This document shows positions 56,397 through 64,000 of a DNA stretch of 64,000 nt, piece by piece. How positions within the stretch are numbered: position 1 is the first letter of the stretch; each line of letters begins with the position of its first letter. The DNA is from Yoonia maricola (GTDB lineage: Bacteria; Pseudomonadota; Alphaproteobacteria; Rhodobacterales; Rhodobacteraceae): the NCBI RefSeq assembly GCF_002797915.1, contig NZ_PGTY01000001.1, positions 1,240,001 through 1,304,000 of the forward strand. The letters are read 5' to 3'. The notes under the pieces were generated by a model. It ran no database searches, had not been told where the DNA came from, and was given only the letters and a program-made list of their open reading frames with translations. Both the position numbers and the translations under genes were made by a program.

Positions 56397-57332
56397 CTAA
56401 ACGCCGGTCGCCTGAAACTTGCCCATCAGATAAGGGCCAGAGCGCACCGGTGGATAGGCATTCGATCCATCCAGCGGCACAATCTCGGCGTCCCAGTCTG
56501 GCTGATGAAAAAAGGCAAGCGATTGACGCGCCGGTTGGCCCGGCTTGGCGACAACGCGGTGCAAGGTGCTGACCCAACGGTCAGCCGTCCAGCGCGCCAT
56601 CAGATCACCAATGTTGATCACGAAAGCACCCTCAAATGTGGGCACGTCAACCCAAGCCCCATCCTGCTGCACCTGTAAACCAGCGCCGCCCGGCTGCGGC
56701 AACAGAATGGTGAGCGAGCCATAATCCGTATGCGCCCCCGCGCGCTGTTGCTTATCCAATGGAACATCCAAGGTGGCCGGATAATGCAGCGCCCGCAAGG
56801 CAGAGATCGGGTTGGCAATGAAGGGATCAAAATGATCATCCGGCAAGGCCAACGCGACAGCAAACGCCCGCATCACCCGCGCCGCCAAATCCTCCATCGC
56901 GGCGTAATAAGCCTCCCATGCTGCACGAAACCCCGGCACATCAGGCCACAGCGTCGGCTGATAGCAAAACCCCATTGCGTCGGCACAGGCATCGGCGGGC
57001 ACCTTTATCGGACCACCGTTAAAACTTTCCTTCAGATCCGGCGGGGTCTCTTCCCCTTTTGAGCGCGCAAGTGCCTCAGTATCAGGGCCAAGATAGCCGT
57101 AAGGATAGCCTTGATAAGGCGGTGCCACCGCGTGCTTGGCTCGCGAATTTTGGGCAAAGAACACCTCTGCGGCCTGCCATATATCGGCAATCACATCAGG
57201 CGCCACGCCATGCCCTTCCAACACCAGAAACCCGGTGTCACGGCAGATATGATCCAGCGCGCGCGCCATATCGTGGCGTGCATCTTGATGCGCGGTCTCA
57301 AAAGCTGCCAGATTGAACCGCGGGAATGTCAT
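56397..57332 (-). CDS. Isopenicillin-N-synthase-like 2-oxoglutarate/Fe(II) dioxygenase
   Basis: 311 residues. The iron ligands H201, D203 and H258 are visible (GAHTDYGSLTILL and STLHRVV), and R269-Q-S271 would bind 2-oxoglutarate. The N-terminus includes TGFLVLEGHGV, typical of this superfamily. Substrates in this group range from flavonoid and gibberellin types to amino acids, so none can be given here. It overlaps the epimerase by 4 bp. Confidence 0.87.
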   Translation of the reverse strand: MTFPRFNLAAFETAHQDARHDMARALDHICRDTGFLVLEGHGVAPDVIADIWQAAEVFFAQNSRAKHAVAPPYQGYPYGYLGPDTEALARSKGEETPPDLKESFNGGPIKVPADACADAMGFCYQPTLWPDVPGFRAAWEAYYAAMEDLAARVMRAFAVALALPDDHFDPFIANPISALRALHYPATLDVPLDKQQRAGAHTDYGSLTILLPQPGGAGLQVQQDGAWVDVPTFEGAFVINIGDLMARWTADRWVSTLHRVVAKPGQPARQSLAFFHQPDWDAEIVPLDGSNAYPPVRSGPYLMGKFQATGV

Positions 57333-58213
57333 CCCAGCACATCACGCCATGAATGCTTGGGCGCAAAACCCACCATCCGCTTGGCCTTATCGTTGGCATA
57401 GAACGTCTCATCCGGGCGCATCTCGCGCTTCACCGGCACGCCTTCATAAAACCGTGCAATCACCTCATCTGACGAAATCCCGACCGACGCATCGTCATTG
57501 GCGACGTTAAACACCTCATATCCCAACCCATCCGTCCTCAGACAGCAATCCACCATATGGCCCAGATCGCGGGCGTCGATATAAGCAAAGATGTTGCGGC
57601 GACGCAGTCTAGGATCGTCCATATAAGCAGGAAATTGTTCTGCATATTCATGCGGTTCTATAACGTTATTGATGCGCAACCCGTAAATATCAATCCCCGT
57701 GCGCGCCTGAAAAGACCGAGCTGTCGCCTCATTACACACCTTGGACATCGCATAGCTGTCATGGGGAACCGTTGGGTGCGCTTCATCAATTGGCACATAG
57801 TCCGGCTTTAACTCACCATCAGCAAAACACACCGCATAGGTCGTCTCAGAGCTGGCAAAGATCACCTTGGGAATGCCCAGCTTCACTGCGGCCTCAATGA
57901 CATTGTAAGTGCTCAGCGTATTCTGGCGAAAACACTCGCCATCTGTGCCGATCATTACGCGCGGCACAGCGGCAAAATGCACCACAGCGTCATACTTTGG
58001 CACACCCGTGCCCGGCTCCAGCTCATGGAAATCGGCATATTGGGACATGGCCCCAATGACCTGGCCCGCATCGCACAGATCAATCAGCAATTCCGACACA
58101 TCCAGCCCTGATGGCACCCGGTCCGCATTCACGACCTGATGCCCCTGCGCTTGCAGATGGGCAATCGCATGTTTGCCAGCTTTGCCGCTGCCACCTGTAA
58201 AAAAGACACGCAT
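57329..58213 (-). CDS. NAD-dependent sugar epimerase/dehydratase family protein
   Basis: 294 residues from ATG 58213 with a strong AAGGAGGAAC site; the frame is open to 58261. Cofactor motif MRVFFTGGSGKAGKHAIAHL, catalytic SYAMSKVCNE (YxxxK) and Ser in FASSETTYAV, so the extended SDR triad is complete. PRLRRRNIFAYIDARDLGHMV is the substrate side. It is first in an operon with the dioxygenase, DCC protein and DUF4166 fusion. Confidence 0.88.
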   Translation of the reverse strand: MRVFFTGGSGKAGKHAIAHLQAQGHQVVNADRVPSGLDVSELLIDLCDAGQVIGAMSQYADFHELEPGTGVPKYDAVVHFAAVPRVMIGTDGECFRQNTLSTYNVIEAAVKLGIPKVIFASSETTYAVCFADGELKPDYVPIDEAHPTVPHDSYAMSKVCNEATARSFQARTGIDIYGLRINNVIEPHEYAEQFPAYMDDPRLRRRNIFAYIDARDLGHMVDCCLRTDGLGYEVFNVANDDASVGISSDEVIARFYEGVPVKREMRPDETFYANDKAKRMVGFAPKHSWRDVLG

Positions 58214-58330
58214 GTTGTTCCTCCTTAAGCCGCAGATTAATTCACACGCAGAGGACTGCAACGACTATTCATTCCCGCCATTGACCTATACGTTAAGCGG
58301 ACCACTCACTCACCACCTCAGGAGCATTCC

Positions 58331-59614
58331 ATGCGCATGATGACCGCAGCCCTTGGCCTATTGGCTGCAACCGCTGTTCAAGCCCAAAACCATATTGATA
58401 TGGTGCGTCCCGACGCGCCGGAACTGGCGGCTTTTGGGGATCATAAAATCGGCGTGACCACGATGATGTTCACCAACCCTGATCAAATCGACATCGTCAA
58501 CACACGCGAAAAGGGCGAACCACCCCGCTATGACCGTGAGATCACAGTCGAAATCTGGTACCCTGCAACAGATAACACGCAGGCAGGCGGCACTTATACC
58601 ACTTTGATCCGTGACGGCGTGACACACGCCACCCTGACGGGCCAAGCCGCCCGCGATGCGACCCCTGCGACAGATGAAACCTATCCTCTGATCATTATTT
58701 CACATGGCTATCCCGGCAACCGGTTCTTAATGTCACCTTTGGCAGAAAACCTTGCATCAAAGGGCTATGTCGTCGCCGCGATTGATCACCCGGACAGCAC
58801 CTATGATGATCAAACCGCCTTTGGGTCAACACTGGTCAACCGCCCGTGGGATCAGCGCTTTGTCATCGACAGCATGACAGCGCTCGAGGGCGATCTTGGC
58901 GCGATCATTCAAGACGACAACGTCGCCATCATTGGCTATTCCATGGGCGGTTACGGCGCGCTGGTCTATGCCGGCGCAGGCGTGACCCTGCTGAGCACCA
59001 CCTACGAATGGGGCGCACCGCAAGGATTGCTGGAACGCAACCTGATGGACACCGAAAGCCATGCCGCATTGGCAGACGACCGGATCAAAGCCATCGTTGC
59101 ATTCGGGCCTTGGGGCAATAACACCGGGTTCTGGGATGCTGAAAGCTTGATGGGCATTGAAAAACCGCTCCTGCTTATTGCCGGCGAAGTTGACGATGTA
59201 TCACTCTACGCAGCGATCCGCGGCATCTTTGATGACACGATGAACACAACACGCCATTTGCTGACTTTCGCCCAAGCCAACCACAATGCAGGCGCGCCCA
59301 TGCCCGCCCCCGCCGAAAGCTATGCCGTGTCAGACGAGCTGGGTTATGCTCCGTTTGACCACTACGCCGATCCGGTCTGGGACAGCGTCCGCATGAACAA
59401 TGTCAGCCAACATTTTGTGACGGGGTATCTGGATCTGCATCTGAAAGGCGATACCGATAAGGCCGCCTATTTTGATCTGACGCCCATCGCCACGGATGGT
59501 GTCTGGTCCGTTGATGAAGACGGGAACAAAACGCCAGAGCACAGTTATTGGACAGGCTTTCCGAACCGGACGGCAGCCGGCTTGCTGTTTGAGACGAAAA
59601 ACAAAGGCGAGTAG
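58331..59614 (+). CDS. Exported alpha/beta hydrolase
   Basis: 427 residues. Signal peptide MRMMTAALGLLAATAVQAQ. The nucleophile elbow is GYSMGGYG with Ser204. PLIIISHGYPGNRFLMSPLAENLASKGYVVAAIDHPDS supplies the oxyanion part, and later Asp and His residues are present (LLIAGEVDDVS, ANHNAG). The style is like platelet-activating-factor acetylhydrolase and dienelactone hydrolase. The substrate is unknown. It is divergent from the epimerase. Confidence 0.85.
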   Translation: MRMMTAALGLLAATAVQAQNHIDMVRPDAPELAAFGDHKIGVTTMMFTNPDQIDIVNTREKGEPPRYDREITVEIWYPATDNTQAGGTYTTLIRDGVTHATLTGQAARDATPATDETYPLIIISHGYPGNRFLMSPLAENLASKGYVVAAIDHPDSTYDDQTAFGSTLVNRPWDQRFVIDSMTALEGDLGAIIQDDNVAIIGYSMGGYGALVYAGAGVTLLSTTYEWGAPQGLLERNLMDTESHAALADDRIKAIVAFGPWGNNTGFWDAESLMGIEKPLLLIAGEVDDVSLYAAIRGIFDDTMNTTRHLLTFAQANHNAGAPMPAPAESYAVSDELGYAPFDHYADPVWDSVRMNNVSQHFVTGYLDLHLKGDTDKAAYFDLTPIATDGVWSVDEDGNKTPEHSYWTGFPNRTAAGLLFETKNKGE

Positions 59615-59620
59615 AAAAAC

Positions 59621-60595
59621 CTACCCGACGCTTAGCAAAATACGCACCAATGCGGTCTGCGCATTCACCCCGGTTTTGGCATAGATCCGGGACAGATGGG
59701 TTCTGACCGTGTTGATGCTGATGCCAAGGCTGTCTGCGGCAGCGGTCAGGCTATCACCGCTGACAATGCGGGCCGCCAAAGCAAGTTGCCCATCCGAAAG
59801 GCCGTAAATCGCCTGCGCCATGGTCAGCCTGTTGGTCAGATCACCATCGCTTTGCATCTCAACAAAGGTCATTTCATCGCGCACGAAGAGGGTGCAAAAG
59901 GCCACGCCCCCTGCATCCGTTTCGCCCAGCACGATCGGCAACCGAAAGGTTTGCCCGCGCTGGGTTGAATAGCAATACTGTTGAAAATAGCGATGCTGCT
60001 CGGCTGCACAGTTCAGACCCGCTTGCAACAACTTGTCCCAAGCGGGGCTGAGCGCCCGCAAGCGACCGTTTGAAATCTGCAGGCATGGGTGGGCCTTGAG
60101 CGACGCCAACGCCGCAGGTGGCGCGAACAAAACCATACCCTTTGCATCGACCGCCAAGCGGTGCGCGTCTTCACGCTGATGCCCGCGTACCAAAAACGAC
60201 GAATAAACGATCCGCCAATTGCCATCATCGCGTTCAAGAACCCGCGTCTCATAGGTCTGTTCCACCCGCCCATCAGCTTGGAAAGATCGCCCCTCAAACA
60301 CGACCCAAGCCATATCATCACGGCAGGTGATCGACACATTCTCGCGTTGAAAATCGGTGATCCCGCAGACCGCGCCGCTGTCAAAAACCTCATGCATGTA
60401 TTGCGCGATAGCTGGCCACCCTTCCAGCACGGTTGCCCCGGTCGTGGACGAAATGCATAACTCGCGCGTCCGATCATCCTGCACCCAACAGGCGGCCCAT
60501 GCATCGAAATCGCCGCGCACAAAGGTCTCGGTCTCCTGCGCGATCACCTGCATGATCGCGGCATGGTCGGTGGGTATCTGTGACGGGTGGTTCAT
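59621..60595 (-). CDS. SnoaL/NTF2-like domain fused to LuxR-type DNA-binding domain
   Basis: 324 residues. Residues about 10-135 look like a SnoaL/NTF2-type pocket (ETFVRGDFDAWAACWVQDDRTR..., VWVVFEGRSFQADGRVEQTYETRVLERDDGNWRIVYSS). A middle region (140-250) is PAS-like in length but not identifiable. The C-terminus is a LuxR helix-turn-helix (LALAARIVSGDSLTAAADSLGISINTVRTHLSRIYAKTGV). It is coupled by a 4-bp overlap to the small ORF upstream. The combination suggests a ligand-responsive regulator. Confidence 0.82.
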   Translation of the reverse strand: MNHPSQIPTDHAAIMQVIAQETETFVRGDFDAWAACWVQDDRTRELCISSTTGATVLEGWPAIAQYMHEVFDSGAVCGITDFQRENVSITCRDDMAWVVFEGRSFQADGRVEQTYETRVLERDDGNWRIVYSSFLVRGHQREDAHRLAVDAKGMVLFAPPAALASLKAHPCLQISNGRLRALSPAWDKLLQAGLNCAAEQHRYFQQYCYSTQRGQTFRLPIVLGETDAGGVAFCTLFVRDEMTFVEMQSDGDLTNRLTMAQAIYGLSDGQLALAARIVSGDSLTAAADSLGISINTVRTHLSRIYAKTGVNAQTALVRILLSVG

Positions 60596-60768
60596 GCGTT
60601 TCTGATCCTGATCGATCTATGCCTTTCATCTGTTTTGCGATCACGGCGTGTGAGACGCTTCAAGATCTGAAGCCAGTCGCAACTATGACTGGCATAGAAC
60701 GCATCATACGCCTCTGGCTTTGCTGATAGAGTATGATCGAAAATCGCTTTCATGTGTAGCGGGTCCAT
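60592..60768 (-). CDS. Small 58-residue leader protein
   Basis: 58 residues from ATG 60768 with an AGGAGG site 8 bases upstream. MDPLHMKAIFDHTLSAKPEA is followed by YDAFYASHSCDWLQILKRL and a basic end (TRRDRKTDERHRSIRIRNA). The stop overlaps the LuxR-fusion start by 4 bp, so it is translationally coupled to it. The frame extends to 60876 but that part is not expected. Function unknown. Confidence 0.6.
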   Translation of the reverse strand: MDPLHMKAIFDHTLSAKPEAYDAFYASHSCDWLQILKRLTRRDRKTDERHRSIRIRNA

Positions 60769-60971
60769 CAGGCGGCCCTCCTGCCATTCTGTCCAATCAA
60801 GGACATCCTGCCATGAACACCGGGGCCGGCGTGTCACCCGAAGTGACCACAGGAGCGCCGGTTTTTCACGAAACATGGCCCATCCGGCAGATCGAAATGG
60901 ACCAGATCAGCCTTCCCCCACCCCGCGCGCTCTGTCATATTACATCAAACAAGAATTGAGGTGAGCAGCCC

Positions 60972-62930
60972 ATGACAGGCGATCTTTTGTCCAATACGGG
61001 ACCCGACGACTACAACGCCGACAGCATCGAGGTGCTGGAGGGGCTGGAGCCTGTGCGCAAACGCCCCGGCATGTACATCGGCGGCACGGATGAACGGGCC
61101 CTGCATCACCTTGTGGCAGAAGTGCTCGATAACTCCATGGATGAAGCCGTCGCAGGCCATGCAAACCGGATCGAGGTTGAACTCCACGCCGATTACGCGG
61201 TCACAATCAAGGATAACGGGCGCGGCATCCCGATCGACCCGCACCCCAAGTTCCCAGACAAATCAGCGCTCGAAGTCATCCTCTGTACCCTGCACGCCGG
61301 CGGCAAATTCAGCGGCAAGGCCTACCAAACCTCCGGCGGTTTGCACGGCGTTGGCGCATCCGTGGTCAACGCGCTATCCGACAGCCTCGTCGTCCAAGTC
61401 GCCCGCAACAAAGAAATCTACGAACAACGTTTTTCGCGCGGTATCCCCCTCGGCCCGGTCGAAAAGGTGGGCAGCGCCCCCAACCGGCGCGGCACAACCT
61501 TTACCTTCCACGCAGACCCCGAAATATTTGGCAGCCATCGCTTCAAACCCGCGCGACTGTTCAAATCCATCCGGTCGAAAGCCTACCTCTTCTCCGGCGT
61601 CGAAATCCGCTGGAAGTCTGAGATCGACGATGGCGAAACCCCGACCGAAGCCACCTTCCACTTCCCCGGCGGCCTGTCCGACTACCTCAAAGAAACACTG
61701 GGCACGGCCACCACCTACGCCGACAAACCCTTCGCAGGCACCGTCGATTTCCAAGAAAAATTCGGTGAGCCCGGCAAGGTCGAATGGGCCATTAACTGGA
61801 CGCCCGTGCGCGACGGTTTCATCCAGTCCTATTGTAATACCGTGCCCACACCAGAAGGCGGGACGCACGTCAGCGGCTTCTGGGCCGCAATCCTGAAGGG
61901 CATCAAGGCTTACGGCGAACTGTCTGGCAACAAAAAAGCCGGGCAGATCACCCGCGACGATCTGATGTCGGGCGGCTGCGCGCTGGTGTCCTGCTTCATC
62001 CGCGACCCTGCCTTTGTGGGGCAAACCAAAGACCGGCTCTCGACTGAAGCGGCGGCAAAAATGACCGAAGGGGCGGTGCGCGATCACTTTGACAACTGGC
62101 TGGCGAATGACACGAAATCCGCAGGTGCGATCCTTGATTTTCTTGTGCTACGCGCCGAAGAACGGCTGCGCCGCCGTCAGGAAAAAGAAACCGCACGCAA
62201 GTCCGCGACAAAAAAACTGCGCCTGCCTGGCAAGCTGACCGATTGCACCAGCAAAGACCGGGTCGGGACCGAGCTTTTCATCGTCGAGGGCGATAGTGCG
62301 GGCGGCTCTGGCAAAGGCGCGCGCGACCGCAAGACGCAAGCGCTGCTGCCGCTCAAGGGTAAAATCCTCAACGTGTTGGGCGCTGCGTCATCGAAGCTCA
62401 CGACAAACGCCGAAATCAACGACCTCTGCGAAGCGCTCGGCGTCGGCATGGGCACGCGGTTCAACGTCGACGACCTGCGCTACGACAAGATCATCATCAT
62501 GACCGACGCGGACGTCGACGGCGCACATATCGCGTCGCTCCTGATGACGTTCTTCTTCACCCAGATGCGGCCCTTGATCGACCAGGGGCACCTCTACCTC
62601 GCCTGCCCGCCGCTCTACCGGCTGACGCAAGGGGCCAAACGGGTCTACGTGGCGGACGACGCGGAAAAAGACGCGGTGATGGCCAAGGGCTTGGGCGGCA
62701 AGGGTAAAATCGACGTCCAACGTTTCAAAGGCTTGGGCGAAATGGACGCCAAGGACCTGAAAGAAACGACAATGGACCCCGCCACGCGCAAACTGATCCG
62801 CGTGACCGTGCATGATGATGAGCCGGGGGATACGGCGGATCTGGTGGAGCGTCTGATGGGGAAGAAGCCAGAGCTGCGGTTCCAGTACATTCAGGAAAAC
62901 GCGCGGTTTGTGGAGGAGTTGGATGTTTGA
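60972..62930 (+). CDS. parE: DNA topoisomerase IV subunit B ParE
   Basis: 652 residues, the alphaproteobacterial ParE length (GyrB is near 800). The ATPase motifs are VRKRPGMYIGGTDERALHHLVAEVLDNSMDEAV, IKDNGRGIPI and TSGGLHGVGASVVNALS. The TOPRIM motif is VEGDSAGGSGKGARDRKTQALLPLKGKILNV, with DADVDGAHIASLL as the metal site. It decatenates replicated chromosomes with ParC. Confidence 0.95.
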   Translation: MTGDLLSNTGPDDYNADSIEVLEGLEPVRKRPGMYIGGTDERALHHLVAEVLDNSMDEAVAGHANRIEVELHADYAVTIKDNGRGIPIDPHPKFPDKSALEVILCTLHAGGKFSGKAYQTSGGLHGVGASVVNALSDSLVVQVARNKEIYEQRFSRGIPLGPVEKVGSAPNRRGTTFTFHADPEIFGSHRFKPARLFKSIRSKAYLFSGVEIRWKSEIDDGETPTEATFHFPGGLSDYLKETLGTATTYADKPFAGTVDFQEKFGEPGKVEWAINWTPVRDGFIQSYCNTVPTPEGGTHVSGFWAAILKGIKAYGELSGNKKAGQITRDDLMSGGCALVSCFIRDPAFVGQTKDRLSTEAAAKMTEGAVRDHFDNWLANDTKSAGAILDFLVLRAEERLRRRQEKETARKSATKKLRLPGKLTDCTSKDRVGTELFIVEGDSAGGSGKGARDRKTQALLPLKGKILNVLGAASSKLTTNAEINDLCEALGVGMGTRFNVDDLRYDKIIIMTDADVDGAHIASLLMTFFFTQMRPLIDQGHLYLACPPLYRLTQGAKRVYVADDAEKDAVMAKGLGGKGKIDVQRFKGLGEMDAKDLKETTMDPATRKLIRVTVHDDEPGDTADLVERLMGKKPELRFQYIQENARFVEELDV

Positions 62931-62944
62931 GGGGGAGTAGCTAA

Positions 62945-63631
62945 TTGACACGGCTTTCATGGTTTGGGGTTGGGCTAACACTGCTTTATTTGGGCGCGAT
63001 ACTGCTGTTCATGATGTTGAATTGGGTGTCCTTTCTGTCCCTGAAGCCGAATGAGTGGGGTGATTTCCTTGCAGGAAGCTTCGGTCCTTTGGCCATTTTC
63101 TGGCTGGTACTAGGTTTTTTTCAACAAGGGCAAGAATTACGTCTTCAGGTAAAGGAACTGGCGCTGTCGGTAGAACAGCAAAAGGAGTCAGTTAGCGTGA
63201 CCCGCGATGCCTTAGACCACGATCAGTTGCTACAGCGCGAGAAGGAACAAGCACGAATCAAAAGCATTCAGCCAAGCTTCTCCATCATTGCATCTGGAGG
63301 ATCACAGCAAGGTGGCCACAACGGAAAGATAACAAATACAGTCACCGTCACAAATACTCGTTCAAGTGCCTCAAACGTTAGCCTCGTATTCCAGCCGCCA
63401 GTTCACGCCGGTGGTCTGAACTTTAAGCCGTTTTGGTCCAAGGGCGAGGACGTCCGTCTCAGCATACAATTTGAGCCAACGGGACCACCTGAAAAACGTG
63501 AATTGAGAATTTCCTACACCGACACAGACGGACAAAGTCATAGCCTATACTACAACTTTGCGCCGATAGAAAAAGAACCGACAAGCATGAACGTAAGCCT
63601 TGATAGGGCGGAATTGGCGGCGAGCATCTGA
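62945..63631 (+). CDS. Hypothetical membrane protein
   Basis: 228 residues from a TTG at 62945, with a GGGGGAG site 7 bases upstream; no other start fits. Two hydrophobic helices (about 4-28 and 39-60) face a coiled-coil helix (QQGQELRLQVKELALSVEQQKESVSVTRDALDHDQLLQREKEQARIK). A beta-rich C-terminal domain follows (TNTVTVTNTRSSASNVSLVFQPP). It is AT-richer than parE. Similar solo proteins occur in accessory regions; the function is unknown. Confidence 0.65.
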   Translation: MTRLSWFGVGLTLLYLGAILLFMMLNWVSFLSLKPNEWGDFLAGSFGPLAIFWLVLGFFQQGQELRLQVKELALSVEQQKESVSVTRDALDHDQLLQREKEQARIKSIQPSFSIIASGGSQQGGHNGKITNTVTVTNTRSSASNVSLVFQPPVHAGGLNFKPFWSKGEDVRLSIQFEPTGPPEKRELRISYTDTDGQSHSLYYNFAPIEKEPTSMNVSLDRAELAASI

Positions 63632-63806
63632 AGGCAAGCCGTACGGTGAGCATTCATGCGCGTTGTCAACAAATCAGCCCATTAAGTCGCGCCTCTCTGC
63701 CGCAACTCACGAAACTCTCCTGATAGTCACACCATTGCAAAAGAACTCCCGGGGCGATGCCCGGCGATGCCGGGCAGGATGCTTGGGGAGCGGCTGTGTC
63801 AGACTT

Positions 63807-63824
63807 GCCGGGGAGAGCCCCGGC
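63807..63824. repeat. GC-rich hairpin repeat
   Basis: GCCGGGG, AGAG loop and CCCCGGC, 7-bp arms. It lies in the 320-bp gap (63632-63951) after the membrane protein, which has no gene but several such palindromes, including shorter CCGGGGC/GCCCGG words near 63750-63778. Confidence 0.5.
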
Positions 63825-63844
63825 CTATGGGTGCTGCGCCGTAC

Positions 63845-63862
63845 GTCGGGGCCTGCCCCGAC
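63845..63862. repeat. 18-bp palindromic repeat, copy B
   Basis: GTCGGGGCCTGCCCCGAC is the exact reverse complement of copy A at 46951-46968, 17 kb away. A dispersed REP-like element in the genome is implied. Confidence 0.6.
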
Positions 63863-63877
63863 ACACACCCTGTACGT

Positions 63878-63910
63878 ACACCATATGTACAGCATCTGTA
63901 CGCCATCCAT
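63878..63910 (+). repeat. Degenerate 11-bp tandem repeat, three units
   Basis: The units are ACACCATATGT, ACAGCATCTGT and ACGCCATCCAT, in perfect 11-bp phase, preceded by the palindrome TGTACGTACA. The spacing is about one DNA turn. It sits 41 bp upstream of the truncated gene at 63952. Confidence 0.5.
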
Positions 63911-63951
63911 ACGCCCCTTTCCCAGCGCCAAATCCGCCCTATCTCACCCTC

Positions 63952-64000
63952 ATGCGCCATGTCATCCTCGCCCTGTTCCTCGCCCTGTTCCTCGCCTCCC
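63952..64000 (+). CDS. Start of an exported protein, 3' end outside window
   Basis: ATG 63952 opens MRHVILALFLALFLAS, a signal-peptide-like sequence that runs off the right edge. The 12-bp unit CTCGCCCTGTTC is repeated in tandem (63967-63990), so the hydrophobic core may vary in length by slippage. Nothing can be said of the mature product. Confidence 0.5.
   Translation, partial: MRHVILALFLALFLAS

Noticed and set aside
60972..62930. GyrB instead of ParE
   Set aside because: The 652-residue length and lack of the gyrase-length C-terminal insertion fit ParE of alphaproteobacteria.
61374..62981. Long minus-strand frames inside parE
   Set aside because: They mirror conserved ParE codons (high GC third positions) and have no independent support.

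Overview
The window is one continuous chromosomal segment that is almost certainly from a marine alphaproteobacterium of the Roseobacter group (Rhodobacterales). Indicators are the nrdR-ribD/ribE-ribB-ribH-nusB cluster, dnaG followed by rpoD with long acidic insertions, a four-subunit sarcosine oxidase operon (soxBDAG), hom-glpX-recJ followed by tRNA-Glu, paired DUF1194 genes, the Hint-domain protein next to pgeF, and a CtrA-type box. The assignment rests on gene content and protein style, not on a database search. There is no rRNA, CRISPR array, integrase or transposase.

Layout. 1-8.7 kb: riboflavin synthesis and NusB, with kpsS-kpsC (capsule Kdo linker transferases) lying on the opposite strand between ribE and ribD. 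8.8-10.6 kb: small genes (YjbQ, HlyU and two unknowns) ending in a strong bidirectional terminator. 10.6-14.7 kb: rpoD and dnaG. 14.8-19.8 kb: sarcosine oxidase. 20-23.2 kb: a TadG-like/TadE-like/TadE-like trio behind a perfect CtrA-type site. 23.2-31 kb: a TetR regulator, hom, glpX, recJ, tRNA-Glu, gloA and two tandem secreted von Willebrand-type proteins. 31-38.2 kb: MarR, SdhE and XRE genes, aspartate aminotransferase, a copper chaperone unit, a leishmanolysin-like protease, and a proC-csaA-hydroxyacid dehydrogenase operon. 38.5-41.3 kb: a double PilJ-domain periplasmic protein, a VOC protein, an AraC regulator with an abnormal start, and YbjN.

41.3-46.7 kb is the accessory-looking part. 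It holds a two-gene cassette (DUF5131 three-Cys protein plus its partner TcmP) with its own dyad operator and terminator, two antiparallel overlapping unknown genes, an M42 peptidase, and a fragment of a formylglycine-generating-enzyme domain. 46.9-54.3 kb returns to housekeeping genes (UbiK, Lgt, a MidA-type methyltransferase, PgeF, a Hint protein, MATE, NicO nickel/cobalt exporter with DUF1007). 54.4-58.2 kb is a very tight four-gene operon of unknown pathway (epimerase, 2OG-Fe dioxygenase, DCC protein, saccharopine-dehydrogenase/DUF4166 fusion). 58.3-64 kb: a secreted alpha/beta hydrolase, a SnoaL-LuxR fusion with a small leader ORF, parE, a membrane protein, and a repeat-rich intergenic region before a truncated secreted gene.

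The best candidate for an undescribed system is the DUF5131-TcmP cassette, followed by the 54.4-58.2 kb operon. Protein families are recognised by motif and memory; no alignment was run.
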